Shown here one piece after another: positions 11,963 to 20,357 of a stretch of DNA of 64,000 bases (within the stretch, counting starts at the first letter, position 1; the number at the start of each line of letters is the position of its first letter). Source of the DNA: Streptosporangium sp. NBC_01495 (GTDB lineage: Bacteria > Actinomycetota > Actinomycetes > Streptosporangiales > Streptosporangiaceae). A model generated the notes under the pieces. It was not told the origin of the DNA and did not search any database. It worked only from the letters and a program-made list of their open reading frames with translations. The stretch is from the NCBI RefSeq assembly GCF_036250735.1, contig NZ_CP109430.1, positions 1,302,001-1,366,000 of the forward strand. The letters are read 5' to 3'. Position numbers and translations under genes: made by a program.

Positions 11963-12088
11963 TCAGTCCATGACCGCGCCGCAACTCATGTTGATCGCCG
12001 CACCCGTTACGGTGCGGGCCCAGTCGGAGGCGGCGAAGACGGCCACGTTGCCGACGTCCTCCAGTGACGCCGCACCTGGCGTCGAGAT
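11963..12088 (-). pseudogene. C-terminal stump of a short-chain dehydrogenase
   Basis: Reading from 12088 to TGA at 11963 gives 41 codons that match the end of SDR or enoyl-ACP-reductase-like proteins: a STPGAASLEDVGNVAVFAAS segment, then DWARTVTGAAINMSCGAVMD. That is the last helix plus the dimerisation tail found after the active site. The Rossmann fold and the YxxxK site are absent. Upstream lies the end of the sigma factor gene at 12118. The stump is therefore what remains after a deletion or insertion replaced the first about 200 codons. Confidence 0.7.
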
Positions 12089-12117
12089 CCGCCGACGTCG
12101 AGCTCGCCGGCGCCGGA

Positions 12118-13110
12118 TCAGTTCGCGATCTCGTCCGGGAGGCCGAACATGGCGAATATCTCCGGCATCAGGAATGAGACGACCTCGGAGATCTTCGTGT
12201 CCCGCAGGGCGAGCAGCTCGAGCCCCGCCGCGACGTAGGCCTTCCTGTCCTCGTCCCACATGTAGGTGCCGAACGCGAGCTGCCCGTTCGCGTACGCAGG
12301 CAGGAAGCGCCACCGGTAGGTCAGCGGCTTCTCGACCAGGAAGGCCCTGATCCCTTCGTGACCCTCGTACCATTCCGTCAACGGCGGCATCGCGTATCTG
12401 GCGTCGTCGGTCAGCATCGCCACGATGGCCTCGACGTCTCCGGCCTCCCACGCGGTGGCGTACCGGTCCGCGATCTCCCGGAGCCCCTTCTCGTCCAGGG
12501 AACGCCGGCCGCTGTCGGGAAGCCGGGGGCCGAGGACCTTGCGGGCGCGCTGCAGCGCGCTGTTGACCGACGCGACCGTGGTCTCCAGCAGGTCCGCGAC
12601 CTCGCGCGCCGAGAATCCGAGGACCTCACGCAGGACCAGGACGGCTCGCTGGCGGGCGGACAGGTGCTGGAGAGCGGCGACGAAGGCCAGCTCCATGCCT
12701 TCACGCGCCATGTAGCGGGCCTCGGGGCCCGGTCTCTCGTCGGGATACGGCTCGATCCACGAGGTCTCGGCGAGCGGTGCGGCACCCGGGCTGAGATCGG
12801 TGGGGAGCTCCCTGCGGCCCCGGCGTTCGATCAGCGTCAGGCACCTGTTGGTCGCGATCTTGTACAGCCACGGCCGGATCGAGCCGCGGTTCTCGAACCG
12901 CTCCAGGCCCCGCCAGGCGCGCACCAGCGCCTCCTGCACGGCGTCCTCGGCGTCGTGGACCGATCCGAGCATCCGGTAACAGTGCGCCTGCAGCTCACCG
13001 CGGAACGGATCGACCAGACGCCCGAAGGCGTCGGAGTCACCCCTCCTCGCGGCGTCCAGGAGCCGTGCTCCCGGCGTGTCGTTCCCCGATCCCCACCCAC
13101 GCTCGCTCAT
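12118..13110 (-). CDS. ECF sigma factor with SnoaL-like C-terminal domain
   Basis: 330 residues. Region 2 (residues about 20-90) with [39 protein letters not shown] and [12 protein letters not shown]. Region 4 (about 150-200) with [20 protein letters not shown] and [20 protein letters not shown]. Residues about 210-330 are a SnoaL/NTF2-like domain ([23 protein letters not shown]), which in this class (TIGR02960-like, SigG-type) replaces a separate anti-sigma protein and modulates activity. It directs RNA polymerase to a small regulon, not identifiable here. No anti-sigma gene lies beside it, consistent with the fused-domain class. Confidence 0.85.
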   Translation of the reverse strand: MSERGWGSGNDTPGARLLDAARRGDSDAFGRLVDPFRGELQAHCYRMLGSVHDAEDAVQEALVRAWRGLERFENRGSIRPWLYKIATNRCLTLIERRGRRELPTDLSPGAAPLAETSWIEPYPDERPGPEARYMAREGMELAFVAALQHLSARQRAVLVLREVLGFSAREVADLLETTVASVNSALQRARKVLGPRLPDSGRRSLDEKGLREIADRYATAWEAGDVEAIVAMLTDDARYAMPPLTEWYEGHEGIRAFLVEKPLTYRWRFLPAYANGQLAFGTYMWDEDRKAYVAAGLELLALRDTKISEVVSFLMPEIFAMFGLPDEIAN

Positions 13111-13309
13111 CTCGCGGAACCTTACCGGCGAGCCCCGACGGTTCGCCGGGTGGTGGAGCGATCTTCGAGCGTGTCACGGGTGTCGGCCTGGATCGCCGGG
13201 CCGGTCCGCGCCGGCCTCCCGGCGACCGCCACCGCCGGGGAATCCGGAACGATGTCACCGCGGACGACCCGCCCGTGAGCCGGTGAGGTGGCCGGGGCGG
13301 CCGGGGTGA

Positions 13310-14359
13310 TCAGGCCTCCAGCGCGATCCACGAGTCCGCCGCCAGGGACCCGAAGGAGCGCAGCGGTGCCTTCGCGAACTCGCCCGCGTGCGCGTGGCCC
13401 TGGGCCCGGATCGATCGCTCCCAGACCAGGGTACGAGTGATCTTGCCGACCCGGCAGGCCAGCTCCAGCTCCTCGACGAGTTCCGCGTGCGGGGCGAGGT
13501 CGCCGAACACCTCCAGGTAGGCGTCCCTGGGGCGCAGGATCGCCGGGTCGTCGGGGGCGGCTCCCAGATGGAGGCGCAGGAATCCCAGGGCGACCAGCAT
13601 GCCGGCGAACGGGTGGGCCACGACGCTGTCGCCCCAGTCGTAGAACCGTATCCGGCCGGTCGGCTCGGCCCCGGACACCAGGATGTTCCAGGGGTGCAGG
13701 TCGTTGTGGTCAAGGCTCGGCGGTACGGACGCGGCGGCCAGCCGTTCGCTCCACGAGGCGAAGGTGCCGCGCATGGCGGTCACGCGCCGGTGGGTCTCCC
13801 TGTCGGACGTGTCGCCGTACCGCTCCACGTACTCTCCGACCGCGTGCGCCGCCTCGTCGAACCGCCGGGGCATGACGGCGGCGCGCATGTCGGCGACACC
13901 CAGCGGCGGCAGGTCCTCGACGTGCGGCATGAGGTCACGCTGGAGCCGGCCGTACTCCGGCAGGACCGTCACCAGGGCGTCGGCCAGGGCGGCGCCGTCC
14001 ACGCGCTCTCCCAGGGGCGTCCCGCCGTCGGGGAGCACGAGCCACCCTCGCTCGACGTCAACGGCGATCGGGGGCAGGATCCGGTCCGGCGCGACCCGCA
14101 GCAGGAGCCGGTAGAGCCCCACCTCGAACGCGGTGTCCGGTCCGGGGGCCTTCAGCCACACCGGGCCGCGGGTGGTGGGCGCCCTGAGCACCGTCCCCCA
14201 CGGCCGCAGGTGCGGCTGGGTGACCTCGCCGGTCCGCTCCATCCCGGCCGCAGCGAGCCGCTCGTCCAGCCACGACACCGCGCTCCTCCGCCAGGCCGCC
14301 GACGACCAGAGAGCGGTTCCGTGCCCGGGGTCCGCCTCGCGGTTCTCCGTGCTCAACAT
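13310..14359 (-). CDS. APH-family phosphotransferase
   Basis: 349 residues from ATG 14359, which has AGGAGG five bases upstream; the longer open frame beyond it is antisense to low-complexity DNA. The kinase-like fold of the APH family shows PPSLDHNDLHPWNILV (catalytic loop HNDLHPWN with Asp and Asn) and IRFYDWGDSVVAHPF (metal-binding DWGD in place of DFG). A nucleotide-binding N-lobe (RGPVWLKAPG) precedes it. The family covers antibiotic, choline and small-molecule kinases. Nothing in the sequence or neighbours names the substrate, so a resistance role should not be assumed. Cytoplasmic. Confidence 0.8.
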   Translation of the reverse strand: MLSTENREADPGHGTALWSSAAWRRSAVSWLDERLAAAGMERTGEVTQPHLRPWGTVLRAPTTRGPVWLKAPGPDTAFEVGLYRLLLRVAPDRILPPIAVDVERGWLVLPDGGTPLGERVDGAALADALVTVLPEYGRLQRDLMPHVEDLPPLGVADMRAAVMPRRFDEAAHAVGEYVERYGDTSDRETHRRVTAMRGTFASWSERLAAASVPPSLDHNDLHPWNILVSGAEPTGRIRFYDWGDSVVAHPFAGMLVALGFLRLHLGAAPDDPAILRPRDAYLEVFGDLAPHAELVEELELACRVGKITRTLVWERSIRAQGHAHAGEFAKAPLRSFGSLAADSWIALEA

Positions 14360-14460
14360 GTCTGCCTCCTGCGAGCCGATGAGGTCCGTCACCGCGTACA
14401 ACCCGCGGAAGTCCGGGGAGTCATCGCCCGCGGCGGAGCACTTCGGGCCGAGGGAACGCG

Positions 14461-15315
14461 CTAGTCGAAGAACTGCCAGATGCTGAACCTTCGCACGTAG
14501 AGGGGGGTGGAGTCCCGGCCGAGCACCCGGATCCGCCTGATGCGGGTCTCCTGGTTCATCGTGACCTTCACGCACGTCAGGCACGCCTCGTGGAATCCCG
14601 GAAGAGCGTAGTAGGAGATGGACGCGGCGCGGTGCCCCAGCCCCCGGTCGGAGAGTCCCAGCCCCACCTCCCGGTAGATGCGTCTCGACCCCTTCAGGTT
14701 GAACGCGGTGGAACCGATGATCGCGTGGTTCGACTTCGGAGGGCAGTGCGCGAAGATCCGGACATGGCTGGCCTGGCGGGGCCACAGGGGGCGGATACGG
14801 AGCGACGGGACCTTTTTCAGTGCCGGAGGGATGGTGTTCCTGCCGCCGATCGGAGGCAGTGAAACCGTGTGGTTGGTCTTGGTGGTAAGAGTCGCGGTCG
14901 AGGTCGCACTCGCGCTCGCGATCGCAGTGGCGCTGGCGCTGGCGCTGGGTGTCGGGGTGGGGGCGGCCATGGCGACGGGGGTGGGAGTGGGGGTGGCTTT
15001 GGCGTTGGCCGTGGCGACAGGCGTGGGAGCGGCCTTGGCGGTCGCCGTGGCGACGGGAGTGGTTTTGGCGGTTGCCGTGGCAACGGGGGTGGCATTGGCC
15101 GTGGCGGCAGGCGTGGGAGCGGCTTTGGCGGTTGCCATGGCGACGGGAGTGGTTTTGACGGTCGCCGTGGCAACGGGGGTGGCTTTGGCGACGGGGGTGG
15201 CTTTGACATTGGTCGTGGCGGCAGGCGTGGGAGCGGGTGGGGCGGCCGGCTCGGCCGGGGCGCTCGGGGCCGCCATGAGGCTGGTGGCCACTCCGATTCG
15301 TATGGCGAGATGCAT
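14461..15315 (-). CDS. Secreted stalk protein with Ala/Thr/Lys/Pro repeats and Cys-containing domain
   Basis: 284 residues with AGGAGG-type site before ATG 15315. N-terminal hydrophobic stretch (MHLAIRIGVATSLMAAPSAP) is a probable signal peptide. Residues about 20-145 are low complexity, built from short units such as ATAKAAPTPVATANAKATP and KTTPVATATAK, positively charged and extended. The last about 140 residues form a compact domain with Cys at AHCPP and CLTC and end in FSIWQFFD. The layout suggests a wall-spanning stalk presenting a folded head. No LPxTG or C-terminal membrane anchor is seen. No known family was recognised for the head domain. Confidence 0.65.
   Translation of the reverse strand: MHLAIRIGVATSLMAAPSAPAEPAAPPAPTPAATTNVKATPVAKATPVATATVKTTPVAMATAKAAPTPAATANATPVATATAKTTPVATATAKAAPTPVATANAKATPTPTPVAMAAPTPTPSASASATAIASASATSTATLTTKTNHTVSLPPIGGRNTIPPALKKVPSLRIRPLWPRQASHVRIFAHCPPKSNHAIIGSTAFNLKGSRRIYREVGLGLSDRGLGHRAASISYYALPGFHEACLTCVKVTMNQETRIRRIRVLGRDSTPLYVRRFSIWQFFD
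14945..15235. repeat. Coding low-complexity tandem repeats
   Basis: Plus-strand units such as GTGGCGACGGGGGTGG and TTGGCGGTTGCCGTGGCAAC recur many times at irregular 18-to-54-base steps. They encode the Ala/Thr/Lys/Pro stalk of the overlapping minus-strand gene. The plus strand also stays open in two frames here, which is a composition effect. Confidence 0.75.
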
Positions 15316-15671
15316 ACGCTCCTCCTGCCGGACGCTCGGGGCGCTCTACGGTCGTCACGTGGCGTGACGTGGGTGTCGGTGGAGGGGGATCCGCCCGGGA
15401 CGACCCGGATGAGGACATCGCGTGTGCGTTCTGACCAGGCTGATCGTCTCGATTATGTCGGTTGTGGTGCACAACGGGGGGAGCCACGCTGATACGAACT
15501 TGATCGTGGCCGTCTGCGGGGCACGGTCCGTGTCCCCGGCGCTGTGACCGGTAAGGGGCGCCCGGTCCGTGGGGGGCGTTCGTACGGGAGGGCGGGCTCA
15601 GGCCTGTCGCGACGCGCCGCAGGAGGGGCCCCGCGTCACCCGGCCTGTGCCGGTGGGCGACGCGTCCCGTG

Positions 15672-16526
15672 TCAGCCGGACACCGCGTGCAGCGCGCCCG
15701 GACGGAGGCCGGCGAGGCGGTCGAGCGCGGCGGAGGTGGCGTCGTCGGCGGAGAGATGGACGATGAGGCGCTGGTCGTCGTCGGCGGGCAGTTCGAGGGT
15801 TTCGTACGCCAGGCGCAGCTCGCCCGCGTCGGGGTGGACCAGCCGCGTGACGCCGCTGGATTCCGGGAGGCCAGGCAGGGTGTCCACGCGTCCGGTGAAA
15901 GCCGCCCCGGCGGTGACGGTCAGCTCGTCGGCGAGCATCGCGATGTGCCGGTCCGCCAGGAAAGGTCCCTGCTTGAGGGCGGCGACCTGTTCGTCGGCGA
16001 CACGGTCCCAGTCGGGGTAGGCGATCCGTGCCCGGTCGTCGGCGAACACGAAGCGGGCGAGGTTCGGCGGGTTGCCGTCCAGCAGGCCGATCGGTCCCGC
16101 CAGCCGCTCGTACCCGGCGGTCCAGGCGAGGATCTCGCTCAGCCGGTTGAGCAGCAGGGCGGGCGCGGGCTCCAGCCGGTCGAGCAGTGCCCGCACGGTG
16201 GGGCGCACCGCGCGGGCCGGCATCGCGTCGCCCATGCAGGTGAAGCCGCCGTCGGCCGCCTTGGTGATCCGGTGCAGGTGGATGTGTTCGCTCGCGGTCA
16301 GCCGCAGCGCGCCGGCCAGTGCGGAGAGTACGGGCGCCGACGGGCGGCGGTCGCGCCCCTGCTCCAGCCGGGTCAGGTACTCGACGCTGACTCCGGCGAG
16401 CGTGGCCAGCTCGGCTCTGCGCAGGCCCGGCGTGCGGCGGCGAGGGCCGGTGGGCAGTCCCACTTCGGCGGGTGTGACGGCTTCACGGCGGATGCGCAGG
16501 AACATGCCCAGCTCGTTGTCGCTCAC
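15672..16526 (-). CDS. XRE-family regulator with MmyB-like ligand domain
   Basis: 284 residues. Residues about 5-80 are an XRE HTH (RRAELATLAGVSVEYLTRLE, preceded by GPRRRTPGLR, typical of the family). Residues about 105-280 are the MmyB-like PAS-type ligand-binding domain (ALLLNRLSEILAWTAGYERL, the DDRARIAYPDWDRVA region, HPDAGELRLAYETLELP). In actinobacteria such genes are commonly divergent from a short-chain dehydrogenase or flavin reductase that they regulate. Here the divergent partner is a truncated FMN reductase, so the regulator may have lost its target. About 350 bases downstream, 15316-15671, hold no recognisable gene. Confidence 0.85.
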   Translation of the reverse strand: MSDNELGMFLRIRREAVTPAEVGLPTGPRRRTPGLRRAELATLAGVSVEYLTRLEQGRDRRPSAPVLSALAGALRLTASEHIHLHRITKAADGGFTCMGDAMPARAVRPTVRALLDRLEPAPALLLNRLSEILAWTAGYERLAGPIGLLDGNPPNLARFVFADDRARIAYPDWDRVADEQVAALKQGPFLADRHIAMLADELTVTAGAAFTGRVDTLPGLPESSGVTRLVHPDAGELRLAYETLELPADDDQRLIVHLSADDATSAALDRLAGLRPGALHAVSG

Positions 16527-16610
16527 GTTCCGAACGTAACAGCTGTGGCGGCCGGGGTCGTGGCCCTGCCACTACCAGTCTTGGTCCGGTCTTCCTGGTC
16601 TCCGCCCCGC

Positions 16611-16931
16611 CCGGCCTCGCTGAAGGCCGCCATCGACTGGCACTACACCGAGTGGGAGGCCAAGGCGATCGGCTTCGTCGGCTACAGCGGGGGGAGCGGC
16701 GGCCTCTTGGCGGTGGAGCAGCTGCGCCAGGTCTTCGGCGAGTTGTACGCCCACACGGTCCGCAACTACGTCACCTTCCCCCGGTACTACGAGCTGTTCA
16801 GTCCCGACGGCGCTCTCAAGGATCCCGAGGGCCCCAACGGGGCCGCGAAGGCGATGCTCGACGAGCTCCTCTGGTGGGGCTCGATCCTCCACGACGCCCG
16901 CCGCGACCGTCCGTACGCCCCTCGGGGGTAG
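16611..16931 (+). pseudogene. 5'-truncated NADPH-dependent FMN reductase
   Basis: From 16611 the frame reads PASLKAAIDWHYTEWEAKAI, then GFVGYSGGSGGLLAVEQLRQ, and ends with MLDELLWWGSILHDARRDRP before TAG. This is the C-terminal half of an NADPH-dependent FMN reductase, covering the part after the flavin-phosphate loop. The first roughly 80 residues, including the GSxR phosphate-binding loop, are missing. Upstream sequence runs directly into the start of the divergent XRE gene at 16526. There is no credible start codon or ribosome site for the remainder. A deletion between the divergent promoter and the middle of the reductase explains the arrangement. Confidence 0.75.
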
Positions 16932-17079
16932 GGCCCGCCAGAAAAGCCGTTTGCCGCAGCCGCGCGCCGGGTTAGGCTGCCGCCACGCTCTGACTGATCT
17001 TCACGGATTTTCGTGAGTCCTCGCGGGGAGGTGGGGCGCTTCTGGAAGACCGGATGTCATATCCCGGAGGGCAGACCCC

Positions 17080-17660
<581 letters not shown>

Positions 17661-17664
<4 letters not shown>

Positions 17665-18173
17665 GTTCCGGCTCGTGGCACGGTCCCGACGGTGGCCCCC
17701 CGGAGGGCCTGGCCGAGCTTGACGGCCGTCTCGTCCATCTGTTCGGCGGTGACGTGCTCGCCGCACGTACGGTTCATGAACCCGAACACCCTGGGTCCCC
17801 GCAGTTCGCCCGGCAGGTCGCTCATGCGCGGCACGATGTGGAAGTGCACGTGGCTGAAGCCCTCCAGCTCGGCGAACTGCACCACGTACGTCTTCACGCA
17901 GCCGGTCACCTCGTGGAGCGCCTGCGACAGCCGGGTCTGCCAGAGGCCGAGGGAGGACGCCTCGGCGTCGGTCAGGGTCGCGATGGTCGTGACATGGCGG
18001 CGGGGGACGAGCACCAGCCACCCGGGCAGCGCCGTGTTGATCGCGTGTGCCACCCGCCAGTGGTCGTCGAACGCGATCCGCTCCCGCGGAGGCGACACGT
18101 CGAACCGCGCTTCCTGATCGCACGGATAACAATCCGTGGAAGTCATCATGAGGCCGATGTTACGAGATCTCAT
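17661..18173 (-). CDS. HIT-family nucleotide hydrolase/transferase
   Basis: 170 residues from ATG 18173, or 162 from ATG 18149. The HIT signature HVHFHIVPR (H-x-H-x-H) sits at about residue 130. The N-terminal CYPCDQEARF and DDHWRVAHAINTALPGWLVL with PRRHV follow the usual HIT strand order. Members hydrolyse or transfer on nucleoside-phosphate conjugates such as AMP-lysine or Ap4A. The short CxxC near the start could bind zinc as in several HIT proteins. Converges on the acidic-tailed gene. Cytoplasmic; exact substrate unknown. Confidence 0.85.
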
Positions 18174-18336
18174 GACTCCACTTCCCGCTCCGGGTCAATC
18201 CGGCTCCTGCTCCGGCAGACGGAAGCGGCCGGCAAAGGTGGGATGTCGTTTTTCGGGGGTCCCGTTCGTCGTACAGGTGGGAGCCCCCGGGTCCGGCCGC
18301 CGGGGCGGGCCGGACCCGGGGTTCCCAGGTGTTTGT

Positions 18337-19167
18337 TCAGTGGAGCAGCTCGAAGAGCGTCAGCCACCGGTCGGGATGGACGAACGCCACCACGGTGTCA
18401 CGGTCCACCCGCGCCTCCGCGAACGCGGCGTCGACCCGGTGGGGCGCGTACCGCATCCGCAGTGAGGCGTGCAGCGAACCGCCCAGCCCGGTGAAGCCGT
18501 ACTCGACGAACTCCCGCCAGGCCGCGTCCCGGCCGCCGGGCAGCAGCGGGACGGGACGCGACTCGATCCGCAGGATCGCGGAGTCGACGGCGGGCACCGG
18601 CCGGAAGCTCGCGCGGCCGACGCGCCCGGCCAGCTCCCAGGAGTGGCCGGGCCACGTCAGCACGGTCAGCTTGCTCCAGCGGCCGTAGTCGCCGGAACGC
18701 TTGCGCGCGTACTCCAGCTGGGTGAGCAGGGTCGCCGAGGTGAGCGCGGGCGCGCGCAGACACCAGTCGACGATCCTTGAGGTGATCGAGTACGGGATGT
18801 TCCCGGCGACCGCGAACGGCTCGCGCGGGACCCGCGCGGTCAGGAAGTCACCCCTGACCACCTCGATCCTGTCGTCGCCGCGGGTGCGGGCGGCGAGCCT
18901 GCCCGCGTGCAGCGGGTCGATCTCGTACGCCACGATCCTGGCGCAGTTTCTCGCGAGGGCGAGGGTGAGGGCACCCTCGCCCGCGCCCGGCTCCAGGAGC
19001 AGCTCGTGCGACCCGGCCGCCCCGGCCATCTGCCGGACGGCGTGCGGATCGACGAGGAAGTTCTGCGAGAGAGTGCGCCTGGCCCGGTCGCGGTCACTGC
19101 GGCCACCGCCGTTCCTGACCTTTCTCTGGGTGTGTGAATGGTTTCCGTGCGCGAAGGAGTGCGCCAC
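18337..19167 (-). CDS. erm: Erm 23S rRNA adenine-N6 methyltransferase
   Basis: 276 residues, GTG 19167. It methylates the macrolide-binding adenine of 23S rRNA (A2058 in E. coli numbering), giving macrolide, lincosamide and streptogramin B resistance. Seen are RRTLSQNFLVDPHAVRQMA, motif I LLEPGAGEGALTLALAR, acidic VAYEIDPLHA, DDRIEVVRGDFL, motif IV VAGNIPYSITSRIV, and the basic C-terminal domain (FRPVPAVDSAILRI). The NIPY motif and long N-terminal basic tail set it with the actinobacterial ErmE-type enzymes rather than KsgA, which methylates 16S rRNA at two adenines. It has an upstream leader ORF and hairpins, so expression is probably inducible. No macrolide biosynthesis genes lie in the window, so an intrinsic resistance role is likely. 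Confidence 0.9.
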   Translation of the reverse strand: MAHSFAHGNHSHTQRKVRNGGGRSDRDRARRTLSQNFLVDPHAVRQMAGAAGSHELLLEPGAGEGALTLALARNCARIVAYEIDPLHAGRLAARTRGDDRIEVVRGDFLTARVPREPFAVAGNIPYSITSRIVDWCLRAPALTSATLLTQLEYARKRSGDYGRWSKLTVLTWPGHSWELAGRVGRASFRPVPAVDSAILRIESRPVPLLPGGRDAAWREFVEYGFTGLGGSLHASLRMRYAPHRVDAAFAEARVDRDTVVAFVHPDRWLTLFELLH

Positions 19168-19182
19168 AGCTTTCGCCCTTTC

Positions 19183-19234
19183 GGGTCCGAGGTGAGAGAA
19201 GGTCTCGGAGGCCCTGGGCGCGCGTCGGGACGCG
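19183..19234 (-). promoter_or_regulatory. Putative attenuator hairpins between leader and erm
   Basis: Two dyads lie in the leader between the short ORF and the erm start. TCCGAG (19186-19191) pairs with CTCGGA (19204-19209), and CGCGT with ACGCG around a CGGG tetraloop at 19221-19234. The first could sequester sequence just upstream of the erm start. Position fits translational or transcriptional attenuation; pairing strength and alternatives were not computed. Confidence 0.5.
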
Positions 19235-19260
19235 TGGAGAAGGAGAAGGGGTGAGCGTCC

Positions 19261-19335
19261 CTAGCGGGCCGGAGGCCGGCTGTCGCGGGGACGGATCACA
19301 TAGCCGAACATGTTGCCGGCGAAGTACATGCACAT
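19261..19335 (-). CDS. 24-residue erm leader peptide
   Basis: ATG at 19335 opens a frame of 24 codons to TAG 19263-19261. It begins MCMYFAGNMFGYVIRPRD and ends SRPPAR. It starts only a few bases after the predicted -10 box, so it would be translated from a nearly leaderless transcript. Short leader peptides whose translation stalls with macrolides control many erm genes. The FGYVIRP segment is a plausible stalling region by analogy with IFVI-type leaders, but the sequence is not a recognised one. The stop is 93 bases before the erm start, leaving room for the hairpins. Confidence 0.6.
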   Translation of the reverse strand: MCMYFAGNMFGYVIRPRDSRPPAR

Positions 19336-19343
19336 GGCCCTAT

Positions 19344-19372
19344 ACGGTACGACCCGTCTCGTTTCCTCGCAA
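19344..19372 (-). promoter_or_regulatory. Promoter of leader-erm transcript
   Basis: On the minus strand TTGCGA (19372-19367) and TACCGT (19349-19344) are separated by exactly 17 bases. The predicted transcription start falls just before the leader ATG at 19335. No other gene lies between the promoter and the preceding stop at 19423. Confidence 0.6.
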
Positions 19373-19422
19373 CGGGTTTTCCGCCGGCTCCGATCGGGCG
19401 GTGTGGCCGGTGAACGCCGGGG

Positions 19423-20103
19423 TCAGGTCATGAACAGGCGGGTCGCCGCATCACGGGCGACGAGGAAGCCGACGATGCCCAGGGTCCAGCCGATCGCGGA
19501 GGCCGAGTGCCTGCGCATCCAGGTGCGCAGCCGTTCCAGCTTCGGGTCCAGCCAACCTCCGGCGACGGTTTTGACGCCGAGCAGCACGAGCGACGGCAGG
19601 ATCATGACGACCACGTAGCCCGCGAGCAGCGGCACCCACCGGGCGGCGGGCAGGCTCGCGCCGGTCATGAAACCGATCGCGCCGAGATAGGGGAGCATCG
19701 TCGCGACCTCCAGCAGGGCGGCGGTCAGCCCCAGGAGGACCATCGTCCCCGGCCCGCCGAGGCGAGGCTCCCAGCGACTCGGGCCCTCCTTCTCCTTCCG
19801 CCGCCTGGAGTCGAAACGGAAGCTGAGCAGGAACAGCCCCACGCCGATCGCCAGCTGGATCCAGTTGGCGGTGCGGCTGTACAAAGCCTCCTCGAAGGCG
19901 TCGAGGGCCGCGGCCAGCCCGAGCATCAGCGCGACGCCGACGGCGAAGTAGAAGGTGGCGACCGTGGCGAGGTAGACCAGCAGGCGGCCGGCCGGTGACC
20001 GGTCCGAGGCGAGCAGCAGGTAGGCGGGAATGCCGAGGGTCCCGAAGCTCGTGCTGTCGACGAGCGCCAGGGCTCCCAGGGTCAGTACCAGTTCGGTGGT
20101 CAA
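19423..20103 (-). CDS. GAP/LysE-like family membrane protein
   Basis: 226 residues with six hydrophobic segments. The start is TTG 20103, with GGAGAG five bases upstream; the longer frame to 20226 lacks membrane character and has no ribosome site. The first helix LVLTLGALALVDSTSFGTLG then IPAYLLLAS is the family mark of GAP proteins (relatives of mycobacterial Sap, involved in glycolipid or lipid export). A charged cytoplasmic loop (RFDSRRRKEKEGPSRW) sits mid-protein. The LysE superfamily link suggests a transporter. The substrate is unknown. It precedes erm on the same strand, but the promoter between them makes a shared transcript unnecessary. Confidence 0.75.
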   Translation of the reverse strand: MTTELVLTLGALALVDSTSFGTLGIPAYLLLASDRSPAGRLLVYLATVATFYFAVGVALMLGLAAALDAFEEALYSRTANWIQLAIGVGLFLLSFRFDSRRRKEKEGPSRWEPRLGGPGTMVLLGLTAALLEVATMLPYLGAIGFMTGASLPAARWVPLLAGYVVVMILPSLVLLGVKTVAGGWLDPKLERLRTWMRRHSASAIGWTLGIVGFLVARDAATRLFMT

Positions 20104-20357
20104 CTTCGCTCTCCGTCGGTGATGCCCGGGGCACGGCGGCCCCGCGTACCCCGCGTGGTCCGCGCGTCCGGTCACGGCCGTGGGGGCGGGTACGGGGGTG
20201 ATCGGTTGGGTTCCGGTTCTTCTCACTTCCGATCATGTGATGTCGGACCCCGTATGACCTCCTGCGTGACGCCGAAGCCGCCGTACATCTTTCGGACTAC
20301 GGTGGCCGTTCCGCGGTGCGGCCGGGCGCGGCGGGGAGTTCCGCCCGCGCCGTGCCG

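Noticed and set aside
14869-15492. Gly-rich plus-strand ORF
   Set aside because: Antisense of the Ala/Thr/Lys/Pro stalk gene; frame open through composition only.
15669-16931. 420-codon plus-strand frame across the XRE gene
   Set aside because: Its first two thirds are the antisense of a clear XRE/MmyB regulator. Only the end, from 16611, has homology, to an FMN reductase.
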